From Parietichytrium sp. I65-24A (Eukaryota; Sar; Bigyra; Thraustochytrida; Thraustochytriidae): DNA of 64,000 nucleotides. The stretch spans positions 62,001 to 126,000 of the forward strand of contig BLSF01000022.1 in NCBI GenBank assembly GCA_012862575.1. Direction: 5' to 3'. A model generated the notes under the pieces. That model worked only from the letters and a program-made list of their open reading frames with translations. It was not told the origin of the DNA and made no database searches. This document shows positions 23,301-32,468 of the stretch, piece after piece. A program made the translations under genes and the position numbers. The stretch's first letter is position 1, and each line of letters opens with the position of its first letter.

Positions 23301-24583
23301 CCAACACGGCCGAAGGAAACGACAGCTTGCGCAAGAGCGGCTAGAGCGTGAGGAAACGTCATAAAGCTTAACCTCAGTGTGTTGACCATGGCCAGAATAA
23401 AGTACACTGTTACGAAGGAAAGGCCATTTTCGTCCAGGTAGGCGAGCGCGATAAAGATCGCAAGAGCCACAATATTCGGCGCGATGAACAAGAGCCAGTT
23501 GTTCAGGTTGAAGAGGTAAAGCACTTTTCGGCCAAGAGACATCTCGTTGATTCGGGCAGCCTGAATGCGCTCGGACATGCGCGGTTCCCAGGCATTCATT
23601 TTAATCACATTGATTCCTGTCAATGCCTCGGACGTGACACCCACCCTTTGGTCTGTGATCTCAAGCATACGCCTCTTCTGCCTCCCAATACGTTTACCGA
23701 GGTCCACCTGAGTAGGTATGATGAAAACAATGACTGCGAGACCAGCCAGGGAAGCGATCCCAACCTGAGCGATAAGAATAGCCATGACCACAATGATAAT
23801 GATCGGTGAAACCCACAGCATGTGCGATGTCAGAAGGGACAGGAAAATGCGCTCCGTGTCATTGCTCATGAGGTTGACTATCTCTCCACTGGACGACGAT
23901 TTGGAAGCGGTCGGGCTGGTGCGAAGGCTCTTGGTGAAAATGACGTACATGATAGCCGCTCGTGCCCTCGACCCCACGCTAGCGAGCAAAACGAATCCTA
24001 CGTTCGAGGAGAAGGACGTGATCAACAGCGACATGACAAGCGCAGCAACTACTCCTGCACTGGTCTTAATTCCCAGAAACGGGCTCTCGTCATACTCCTC
24101 AGGGGTGCTCAGAGCCTGAAGGAGGGCTTGGAAAAGCATTGGTGCCACAGTGGTTCCTGCGACGTAAAGAGACAAGAAGAAGCCAGCCAGAAGCCACTCC
24201 TTCCAGAAACACCGGAGCAGGGCCTTTGCGAAAAGCCACGCGTGATTCTTCTTGGCGCCATCTTTGTTGCCATCATCCACGAAAGCTAGCCGTCTCACCT
24301 CCGCCTCCAGCATCGAGCCCACTACTTTGGCGGACATGTCCTCCGCAACGTCTGGCAGATCCTTCATCTCGAGCGGCTTTTTAGCGCCTGCGCGAATGAT
24401 GTACGTGATCCACGTGAGCGTGCAATACGAAAACCAGGAAGCATTTTCCACGGGACTTTTGCGTCTCGCCACTTCCCCGTTCGGACTTGCATCGTTGCTC
24501 GCTGAAGACGCGGATCCAAGCGAAACTTGCGGCACTGACTCGCCCCCGGCTTCGATGTCTTTCTTTTTTGAACTATCCTTCAT
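20378..24583 (-). CDS. ABCC (MRP-type) ABC transporter, copy 1
   Basis: Full-length ABC exporter of the C subfamily (organic anions, glutathione conjugates or similar; substrate not predictable). 1401 residues from the ATG at 24583; upstream codons in frame lack an ATG. Order: cytosolic N-terminus, TMD1, NBD1, linker, TMD2, NBD2, without the extra TMD0 of long MRPs. NBD1 has Walker A GRVGGGKTS (about 507), signature LSGGQKSR (about 646) and Walker B VLMDDCFSALD (about 670), with Asp where the catalytic Glu is usual, as in ABCC NBD1s. NBD2 has GRSGAGKTT (about 1194), LSVGERQ (about 1296) and IMLDEATANID (about 1314). The linker is Ser/Asp-rich and a likely phosphorylation region. It has a close tandem paralog downstream on the same strand, at 26785-30927, whose C-terminal half is almost the same DNA. 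Confidence 0.95.
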   Translation of the reverse strand: MKDSSKKKDIEAGGESVPQVSLGSASSASNDASPNGEVARRKSPVENASWFSYCTLTWITYIIRAGAKKPLEMKDLPDVAEDMSAKVVGSMLEAEVRRLAFVDDGNKDGAKKNHAWLFAKALLRCFWKEWLLAGFFLSLYVAGTTVAPMLFQALLQALSTPEEYDESPFLGIKTSAGVVAALVMSLLITSFSSNVGFVLLASVGSRARAAIMYVIFTKSLRTSPTASKSSSSGEIVNLMSNDTERIFLSLLTSHMLWVSPIIIIVVMAILIAQVGIASLAGLAVIVFIIPTQVDLGKRIGRQKRRMLEITDQRVGVTSEALTGINVIKMNAWEPRMSERIQAARINEMSLGRKVLYLFNLNNWLLFIAPNIVALAIFIALAYLDENGLSFVTVYFILAMVNTLRLSFMTFPHALAALAQAVVSFGRVGQFLALGEISHDLLDEGIQIVTDKEGDDAPQQLAPEEYAVQRPVVSIKDGTFSWDAPNDGNQTPVLENINFECKKGELIAVVGRVGGGKTSFLSAILSEISRVSGSVEVNVRPKLAQPGHVASFAGTASGSSQESRDGIAYVAQEPWIQNATVRENILFQSAQAVSSVASTEMQQDDAEPMGEPADEALFKKCVRATQLIPDIRILPNGVHTEIGDRGVNLSGGQKSRVTIARALYRTLYHNLELVLMDDCFSALDPHVGLKVFQQIVIELLSGTTRIVVLNSQMHLLKQFDRVIGIDQGKIVLNEKTADALKNPVLHHLVALQTDAEKQPEENADNESVNSRKTSDASNSDLSLEAERPESAMEQQDRLSSILRPKGTEQAAKDGKLYTDENRKRGKLDFSNYMTWLRASVPPNMVYPTFFLLAILFIGGQFFKVASEYWLGIWSEKQYDTPVGLGVFGALIALMTFFVFFRGVMFIFVATRTSVSLHNKLIYNIFRAPVNLFFDITPAGRIINRISNDLDKVDQLLPETFYNFLTNIFQVLSSLILCAWASPYFLLFLAPLFVLFILLGRYFSSSSRELKRMESVSRSPLYSNFAEAVSGISTIRAFAIEEDVTKKHEYLVDNNGRAFFLFWMAARWFALRLDLLICVLQTSVAILAVVVWDSVDPNVMSLAIIYAIQLTGLLQFTIRLSVETENAFTSVERLDHYATSIPQEKEAHLPDTKPDDAWPSKGAIEFQNVSLRYRPNLETVLHNVSFKISAGEKVGICGRSGAGKTTISAALFRLVDPLESGKIIIDGIDTSQIGLADLRMQLGIIPQQPIIFSGSLRFNLDPWGRQSDEAILRVLDRVQLSNLAGQGLDMQLYEKGSNLSVGERQLISIARSVLQGARIIMLDEATANIDSATDALIQQAIRQEFKTQTLLVIAHRMQTIADSDKILVLGFGHLLEFDSPANLLANPDSVYSSMVQDSNTAAM

Positions 24584-26784
24584 CCTGATTATATATAGAG
24601 AGATGAGACGCCTGTCTTCCTTCCCCTCCAAGCCGTCTAGTTTACCGCCACCACCGACGACCTTTGTTTGCTTTGCATTCGGGGTTTGCTGGCGTCTCGT
24701 TTGAAGTTTCAACTTTCCCTAAGGAGCAAGCTACATGTCCAATCCCGCACATCCCAGCTTGGGGTTTCTGCTGTAACTTTCACTATTCTCCATTTTGACG
24801 CTGTCTTGGCTATCTTAGACTCACAGTCAATCAATCAACAAGAGACAGGGTGACAGGGTCAAATTTCAACTTTTGAGCATACCCTTGAACTTGGAGAGTG
24901 AGATCCGAGCCAGTCGCACACGCACACGCCACAGCTCAGCGTTCCAGTAAGTCTCTTTGTCGTTAGACAGGCCGTAGCCCGGAGGGTAAAATGCGACACA
25001 TCCAAGCCGTTCTGGCAGCAGAAAGTAGCTCTCACTGCCTCCCAGCGTAGCGCGCCATAGCGAGAAGCGTGGGCGGACGTTATCGTCGACAAGTTAATCC
25101 TTCGTCTATTCCGTCTATTCTGTAAAAGAGAAGAAGCACAAAGCGAAAAGCAAACGCGCCAAGTGGATAGAAAGAAAGAATGAAAGAAAGAAAGAATGAA
25201 AGAATGAATGAATGAATGATGAATGAATGAATGAAACCTCGTCGTTTGCACTGTCGGGTCCGACACCCCCCCACCGCCATGTCTGCACACGGCCTTCCAT
25301 TCCGCCGATGCCCAATGGCGACTTCGTTGTTTCATCAGTCACTCAGTCACTCACAGCCAACCTTACCACGTGTGCGCCGCCGCCATGTCTCGTGTCTCGG
25401 GTCTCCTGCCTACTGTCCTTGATGTCTCTGTCTGAAAATGGACGATGAGATGTCGCCCTGTCATTGATGCAATTGTTGTTCTTGTTGTTGTTGCTTTTGC
25501 AGAATTCAGAATTTTGCAGAGGCTCTCTTTCTTGCATCGTTCAGCAAAGAGAGAAATGGAGAGATGGAGGGAGAGTCGTTCGATCGCTCATTCACATTCA
25601 CGAATCAACGAGCTAATTTTAAAAAGCAAGTTCAACTCGTTCGCCGAGTCTCAAGACTCTCTACGGTGGAGCTTCACACGCTACGAAGGTACTTGGCGGT
25701 CAGTAGGCGGCGAGTAGACGCTGGTAGATGATGCAATTCTCGAGCCGCGAGCGCTGGGAAGATTGCTCCGGCGCTGGCTAGCCGATTGCGTGAGCTCGCG
25801 TAGCCTTGGCTGTCGGTGTATCTCGATGGGCTCACACTGTGAGAGATTTCTATAGGCATTAGGTGAGAAACGCCTGTCCCATCACGGCTTCTACGATCTT
25901 CTACTGTCGGCCGAGCTCTCTCTGCACGACACATTCAGGGCGGTCCACACCTTGTCTTGCGCGAACAGGAATCTCTTACTGTCTCTAAATAAAGTGTTTT
26001 TTCGGCGAAATAGTACCGACTAGAATTTAGAAAACTTGAACGTTCACAAGTTTTGAACGTTTTGAACGCCGTTGGTCTCGGAATGTCGTGAATGTGCGAG
26101 GAAGGGGTTTGGATGATATTTTTTTCTTGATTGAAAATGGAGTCGCTGCTCACTCAGGCTGTCAGTCGACGTTCTTAGAACGCATGCTTCATTCCTGTGC
26201 GAAGGAGATTCTGTGTCCCAGTGGAAGAGCTCGTCGCCGAGCCTGAGGGCTTGATTGTCGACGCTGAGAGGTCGTTCGTTGCGAGCTTGCCGCCAAGTTG
26301 TGGAGGCGAATGAGTCTTTTCACAGAAATTCAGAAGTTAAAATTAATAATGGAAAGTGACAAAACAGAAAGTCTTCGACTTGGCAAAAGTAGAAACAAAG
26401 AACGAGAAATTGTTGAACTGCAACTATAGCTGGAAATGAACCTCCGAAGAGATAAGAATAGAAAAGACCGTGGTTTGGAACGACGAGAAGGTCGGGCTGC
26501 AAGAGCTGGTACCAGTCGTCGCTCAAAGCTGACAGCCTGCGAGTTTCGCGAAAAGAAATAACTTACAGAAAAAAAAAGTGGAATTTGCCGAGCAAGAAAG
26601 TCAAACCCCAGGTTTCGCTCGAAATCTTGTACAGTATTGGAACCACTCACTCACTCACTCACTTACTGTCAACACTCGAGTGCGTACCGGTGCAATGTTT
26701 GATGACTGCGACTTTAACTTCGTTGATTATTTTTTAAATTTTTTAAATGATAATTCAAAAGTAATGAAAAACGACAAAATTGGT
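24584..26784. other. Intergenic between ABCC paralogs
   Basis: Separates the two ABCC genes. Includes GAAA/GAAT repeats at about 25167-25240 and scattered short homopolymers. Open frames on both strands are translations of repeats or unbiased; no gene is recognised. Confidence 0.6.
25167..25240. repeat. GAAA/GAAT simple repeat
   Basis: Mixed GAAAGAAT and GAATGAAT units. Related GAATGAAT runs occur at about 16351-16381 and 17093-17117. Confidence 0.9.
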
Positions 26785-29700
26785 TCACGCCATGGCAGCG
26801 TTCGAATCACGGATCATGCTCGAGTATACCGAGTCTGGGTTCGCGAGAAGGTTCGCGGGCGAGTCGAATTCCAAAAGGTGCCCGAACCCAAGAACGAGAA
26901 TCTTGTCAGAGTCCGCAATCGTCTGCATGCGATGCGCGATGACCAGCAGAGTCTGCGTCTTGAACTCCTGGCGAATCGCTTGCTGGATCAGCGTGTCTGT
27001 TGCACTGTCAATGTTTGCGGTCGCTTCGTCCAACATGATGATGCGAGCGCCTTGAAGCACGGATCTCGCGATCGAGATCAATTGACGCTCTCCGACACTC
27101 AGATTCGAGCCCTTCTCGTACAGTTGCATATCGAGACCTTGCCCGGCCAAGTTGCTCAGCTGCACGCGGTCCAGTACCCGTAAGATCGCCTCGTCCGACT
27201 GACGACCCCATGGGTCCAGGTTGAAACGCAACGACCCGGAAAAGATGATTGGCTGCTGCGGAATGATTCCAAGCTGCATACGAAGATCGGCGAGCCCAAT
27301 CTGGGACGTGTCGATACCATCGATGATGATCTTGCCGCTCTCGAGAGGATCCACCAGTCGGAACAGAGCCGCGCTGATCGTTGTCTTGCCAGCACCAGAG
27401 CGACCACAGATGCCCACCTTTTCTCCGGCCGAGATCTTGAAGCTCACATTATGCAACACCGTCTCCAAGTTTGGCCTGTAACGAAGCGATACATTTTGGA
27501 ACTCGATGGCGCCTTTGCTTGGCCATGCGTCATCCGGCTTGGTGTCTGGGAGGTGAGCTTCCTTCTCCTGCGGGATGGAGGTGGCGTAATGGTCCAGCCT
27601 TTCCACCGACGTGAAGGCGTTCTCGGTCTCCACGCTGAGGCGAATGGTGAACTGAAGCAGACCCGTGAGCTGGATAGCGTAGATAATTGCGAGAGACATC
27701 ACATTTGGATCGACAGAGTCCCACACGAGGACAGCAAGGATGGCAACGGAAGATTGTAGGAGGGAGATCAAAAGATCGAGGCGAAGAGCAAACCATCTGG
27801 CGGCCATCCAGAAGAGGAAGAACGCGCGCCCATTGTTGTCGACCAAGTACTCGTGCTTCTTTGTGACGTCCTCTTCGATGGCAAAGGCTCGAATGGTGCT
27901 AATCCCAGAGACGGTCTCGGCAAAATTGCTGTACAGAGGTGAGCGTGAAACGGACTCCATGCGTTTCACTTCTCTACTAGTCGCTGAAAAGTATTTTCCC
28001 AAATAGATGAACACCAGGAAGATTGGAGCGAGGAAAAGCAAAAAGTACGGGCTGGCCCAGACGCACAGAATGAGCGAACTCAGGATCTGGAATATGTTGG
28101 TCAGGTAATTGTAAAACGTCTCCGGCAGAAGCTGGTCCACTTTGTCCAAGTCGTTGGAGATGCGATTGATGATTCGGCCAGCCGGCGTGATGTCGAAGAA
28201 GAGGTTCACCGGAGCACGGAAGATGTTGTAGATGAGCTTGTTGTGCAGGCTCACCGAGGTCCGAGTTGCCACAAACATGAACATGATACCGCGGAAAAAG
28301 ACAAAAACTGTCATGAACCCTACGAGACCACCAAAGACTCCAAGACCGATCGGCGTCTCGTACTGATTCTCGGACCAGACACCAAGCCAGTACTCAGACG
28401 CGACCTTGAAAAATTGACCACCAATGAATAAAACAGATAGGAGGATCAAGGTCGGATAAACAAACGCGCTTTTGACACTTGCGCGCAGCCAGGTCATGTA
28501 GTTTGAAAAGTCGAGTCTTCCGCGTTTTCTGTTCTCTTCCTTGTAGAGCTTACCATTGTTCGCCAGCTCCTCAGCGCCTTTGGGGCGCAGGATGCTGGAG
28601 AGACGGTCCTGCTGATCCGCCACAGCATCTGCTTTGCCGTTAACCAAATCTTCGTCAGCTTCGGACTCCATACTCTTCTTCCTGCTAGACTCAGAAGATG
28701 TGTCATCCTCAGGGCTTCCTTCGACGGGCGGCTCTGCCTCACTCTGCAGTGCGACAAGATTGCGGAGCACTGGGTTTTTAAGAGCATCTTCTGTCTTTTC
28801 GTTGAGGACAATCTCGCCCTGATCAATACCAATGACTCGGTCGAACTGCTTCAGAAGATGCATCTGTGAATTCAAAACGACAATGCGAGTGGTTCCACTT
28901 AGTAGCTCGATGACAATCTGCTGGAACACCTTCAAACCTACATGAGGGTCAAGGGCTGAAAAGCAGTCGTCCATGAGAACCAACTCCAACTTGTGATACA
29001 GGGCTCGATAAAGCGCCCGTGCAATGGTGACTCGGCTCTTTTGTCCTCCAGAGAGATTGACGCCACGGTCGCCGATCTCGGTGTTGACACCGTTCGGCAG
29101 AATGCGAATATCGGGAAGTAACTCAGTCGCACGGACGCACTTTTTGAACAAGCCCTCATCCGCTGGGTCTCCCATGGACTCCTCGCCGCCGCGCCGAGTG
29201 TCCTTGGAGACAAGGCTGCTGACTGCCTGGGCGCTCTGAAACAGAATATTTTCGCGCATAGTAGCGTTTTGAATCCATGGCTCCTGGGCAACATATGCAA
29301 TTCCGTTCCTCACATTCTGCCCCGTAGCTCTTCCGCCAACGGGAGCAAAGGACCCCGCATAGGGCGACCCAGCTGCGTGTGCCTTCAAGTTCACTTCCAC
29401 ACTTCCAGAAATTTTGCCGATCTCGCTCAGAATGGCCGACAGGAAACTGGTTTTGCCTCCTCCAACGCGCCCAACAATGGCTATAAGCTCTCCTTTTTCG
29501 CATTGAAAGTTGACGCCTTTTAGGACCGGTGTGCGCGGGACCTTGTTCTTTGGGTCCCAGGTGAACGAGGCGTCCTTGATCACCACGACAGGTTTGACAC
29601 TCTTTCCAGTGCCTTGATGCCCATCAGTTGGATTTTCGGGCTCCTCCTTGTGGTCGGCCTCGTCTCGTGTAACCTCACCTAGTGCCATGAACCGCCCAAC

Positions 29701-30927
29701 ACGGTCGAAAGACACGATAGCCTGAGCCAGCGCAGCGAGTGCTTTAGGAAAGATCATAAAACTCTGACGCAAAGTGTTCACCAAAGCCAAAATGGTGTAC
29801 ACCGTGACAAGAGTAAGCTCCACTGAGCTCATGAGGGCAATAGCAATGAAAACGGCCAATGCGATAACGTTTGGCGCAATAAATAGCAGCCACATGTTGA
29901 TGGAGACGAGGAAGAGAACCTTACGCCCCATCTTCATTTCCTGGACGCGCGCCGAGTGCACTCGTTCGGACATTTGCGGCTCCCAGGCATTCATTTTGAT
30001 GACGTTGATGCCTGCAAGGGCCTCTGAAGTCACGCCGACGCGCTGGTCTGTAATCTTGAGCATCTTTCGCTTTTGCTTTCCGATGTCCTTGCCAAGTTGT
30101 ACCTGTGTGGGCACAATCAGCAAAATCACCGCGAGGCCCGCAAGGGCAGCGATGCCGACCTGTGCGATAAGCAGTCCGGTAACCACCACGATCATCATCG
30201 GAGAGACCCACACCATGTGTGAGGTCAGTAATGACAGAAAGATACGCTCTGTGTCGTTACTCATCAGATTGACAATTTCTCCGCTCGAGCTGGTATTTGA
30301 CGCGGTTGGGCTCGTACGCACAGCCTTGGTAAAAATTACATACATGATGGCTGCGCGAATTTTGGTTCCCAAGGCCGCCAACATCATAAAACCAATGTTG
30401 GCCGTGAACGATGAAACGAAGAGCGTCAAAGCTAGCGCAAAGACAATGCCGGCCTCGGTGCGAATACCCATGAAAGGCTCCTCAGCATACCCCTCAGGAT
30501 CGCTAAGCACCTGCAGAAGAGCCTGAAACACCAGCGGACTCAGCGACGTCCCTGCAATATACGTCACGAGAAACATTCCAGCGATCATCCACTCCTTCCA
30601 AAAGCATCTGATCAGCCCTCTGACGAACGGCCAGCCAAAGCTTTTTCTGTCTTTTACGTTATCAGGCGCAAACTCCTGCTCCAGTGCATCCTCCAATAAC
30701 TTGCCAGCCTCGCTGGCCCGGGTCGCAAAAGGCACATCTGGCAGATCGCCCATTTCAAGCGGTCTCTTCGCCCCGAGCCGGATCCATTTCGTCAGCCACG
30801 AAATCGTAAAGTACGAAGCCCACGAAGCCCTATCCACAGGCGACTCCATGCTCGTCTTCGGAGTCTCCTGAGACTCTCCACTCTCTACGTCCATCGATGT
30901 CATCTTCGCTCCGCTGGAGCCCTCCAT
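26785..30927 (-). CDS. ABCC (MRP-type) ABC transporter, copy 2
   Basis: Tandem paralog of the ABCC gene at 20378-24583, with the same TMD1-NBD1-TMD2-NBD2 layout and 1380 residues from the ATG at 30927 (a second ATG, MTSMDVESGE, eight codons later is an alternative). NBD1 has GRVGGGKTS (about 483), LSGGQKSR and VLMDDCFSALD; NBD2 has GRSGAGKTT (about 1174), LSVGERQ and IMLDEATANID. The N-terminus, the NBD1 flank and the inter-domain linker differ clearly from copy 1. From mid TMD2 to the stop the two genes are near identical in DNA in patches, including silent positions. The last residues differ (RDSNAAMA against QDSNTAAM). Probably a plasma-membrane or vacuolar exporter; the substrate cannot be named. 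Confidence 0.95.
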   Translation of the reverse strand: MEGSSGAKMTSMDVESGESQETPKTSMESPVDRASWASYFTISWLTKWIRLGAKRPLEMGDLPDVPFATRASEAGKLLEDALEQEFAPDNVKDRKSFGWPFVRGLIRCFWKEWMIAGMFLVTYIAGTSLSPLVFQALLQVLSDPEGYAEEPFMGIRTEAGIVFALALTLFVSSFTANIGFMMLAALGTKIRAAIMYVIFTKAVRTSPTASNTSSSGEIVNLMSNDTERIFLSLLTSHMVWVSPMMIVVVTGLLIAQVGIAALAGLAVILLIVPTQVQLGKDIGKQKRKMLKITDQRVGVTSEALAGINVIKMNAWEPQMSERVHSARVQEMKMGRKVLFLVSINMWLLFIAPNVIALAVFIAIALMSSVELTLVTVYTILALVNTLRQSFMIFPKALAALAQAIVSFDRVGRFMALGEVTRDEADHKEEPENPTDGHQGTGKSVKPVVVIKDASFTWDPKNKVPRTPVLKGVNFQCEKGELIAIVGRVGGGKTSFLSAILSEIGKISGSVEVNLKAHAAGSPYAGSFAPVGGRATGQNVRNGIAYVAQEPWIQNATMRENILFQSAQAVSSLVSKDTRRGGEESMGDPADEGLFKKCVRATELLPDIRILPNGVNTEIGDRGVNLSGGQKSRVTIARALYRALYHKLELVLMDDCFSALDPHVGLKVFQQIVIELLSGTTRIVVLNSQMHLLKQFDRVIGIDQGEIVLNEKTEDALKNPVLRNLVALQSEAEPPVEGSPEDDTSSESSRKKSMESEADEDLVNGKADAVADQQDRLSSILRPKGAEELANNGKLYKEENRKRGRLDFSNYMTWLRASVKSAFVYPTLILLSVLFIGGQFFKVASEYWLGVWSENQYETPIGLGVFGGLVGFMTVFVFFRGIMFMFVATRTSVSLHNKLIYNIFRAPVNLFFDITPAGRIINRISNDLDKVDQLLPETFYNYLTNIFQILSSLILCVWASPYFLLFLAPIFLVFIYLGKYFSATSREVKRMESVSRSPLYSNFAETVSGISTIRAFAIEEDVTKKHEYLVDNNGRAFFLFWMAARWFALRLDLLISLLQSSVAILAVLVWDSVDPNVMSLAIIYAIQLTGLLQFTIRLSVETENAFTSVERLDHYATSIPQEKEAHLPDTKPDDAWPSKGAIEFQNVSLRYRPNLETVLHNVSFKISAGEKVGICGRSGAGKTTISAALFRLVDPLESGKIIIDGIDTSQIGLADLRMQLGIIPQQPIIFSGSLRFNLDPWGRQSDEAILRVLDRVQLSNLAGQGLDMQLYEKGSNLSVGERQLISIARSVLQGARIIMLDEATANIDSATDTLIQQAIRQEFKTQTLLVIAHRMQTIADSDKILVLGFGHLLEFDSPANLLANPDSVYSSMIRDSNAAMA

Positions 30928-32468
30928 CGATGCCAACTTCTTCCTCGCGCAAGCACAACTTCTCCAAGAGCAGCGGTCAAAAATTCAAACTTTCGCTCCA
31001 ATCCTCAGACACATTCCACACCGACGAACCTCTCCTACCGCCGCGTACGCACGAGCTCCCCGCGCCTGCGCCCTGTGATATAAGACGTACGCTGTACGAT
31101 GCACGATTTGTATTCTGCGATGTATTCTGCGATGTATTCTGCGATGTGCGAGGACCGTGACTCGACTGAGTTGAGGAGGAGAAACGGATTTGCCGACCTC
31201 TCCAGTGAGGCACGGTGCAGGAACGTATTGAGTCTTATTGTTTTGCGCATAAACGCGTTATCGTACCGTCCCACTGCGGGTTTACCCGTGCCATTTTCGG
31301 ATCGAAGTGCCGGACAGTGAGTGGTTCTTACCTGACGCGGCGTAGTTAGTTTTCCTGTTTGTGGAGGGTAATCCAAGTTTGGTGCAAAAGAGCCGCTCGT
31401 TGGCTCTTGCAAACACATCTCTACAGCAAAGGAAGCTCAAGAATTGCGACCAACACTTCTACTGCTTCGATTAATTAGAACATAGCCCTGGGAATCGCAT
31501 TAATGCACATACCTATTTTAAGCTAGAGTTTATTATAGATTAGGCACTCGATGTGGTAAAGCTAGATAGGGGATATGCTAGTAGTGGAGTTGCTGGCCTC
31601 TTCAGTCCTCCTGAAAATCCTTCCGACACCGAGTAGTAGTAATTAGCAGTGCTTTAATGCTTGTAGTGTGTGCCCGGTGAATTCGGGAAACTTCTTTCAA
31701 TGAGCCGAATGCACGACAAAAAATATTTCAACAAACTTTCATACAACACATCGCTGTCATGGTTTCTCAGTGAGACTGCGAGCACAGTGAGCTTGTGTAC
31801 AACTGCCATTCGTCTTCGTGCATTGTACTAATGCTCCGTATCAGCTCGGTTTCAACCAAGTTGGGGATTGTGAGGTGTCAGAGGAAATATTGGTGTCGCG
31901 ATAGTCGCCATTCTCGCGATTTGTGACTCGTGGGAATGTGAGATTTGATACATTCTCGATTTGAGTTATGCCTTCACTAAAATCATGCACAGCCAATACA
32001 GTACAGGACCCGAGTACTGGGCCTACTTGCACCTCGGCATCAAAACGAAAATTCGCATGTGTCGAGAAAGAAGTTGGTTTACTTGAAAGATATGCCGAGA
32101 GAGGCAGGTGTGCTACTTTTCAGTTAACAATAACCTACGAAAGTGCGTCATGCGTTAGGATCAGGGCTGCCAGTGTGTGGGAGGGCTGGCAGGCACCACT
32201 GGGATACCTTTGGGATCCGACGAGTCTTCGCCGCGTCATGACCAGCAGACTTTTTTCGCTCGTGGGTTTTCTCGGTTAGAACTAAGTTTCGCCAACTTGT
32301 ATACCCATCCGATCAGACACCGGTACCCATACTCTCTTCTTTTCTAAAAAAATGCCGCGACCACTGGCAAGTTAGCGGAAAAAGAGTAAACCTTGAAAAG
32401 GCCACAGCATATCACCACAACTGCGCCTCTCGGCTGTCCCGATCCGACAGCATACAAAGATGAGCACC
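30928..32468. other. Intergenic, no gene recognised
   Basis: A 12-base tandem repeat occurs at 31111-31146. Otherwise there is nothing recognisable; open frames are short. Confidence 0.6.
31111..31146. repeat. 12-base tandem repeat, three perfect copies
   Basis: TATTCTGCGATG repeated three times without mismatch, about 185 bases upstream of the ABCC copy 2 start codon, so possibly in its promoter or 5' leader. Confidence 0.95.
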
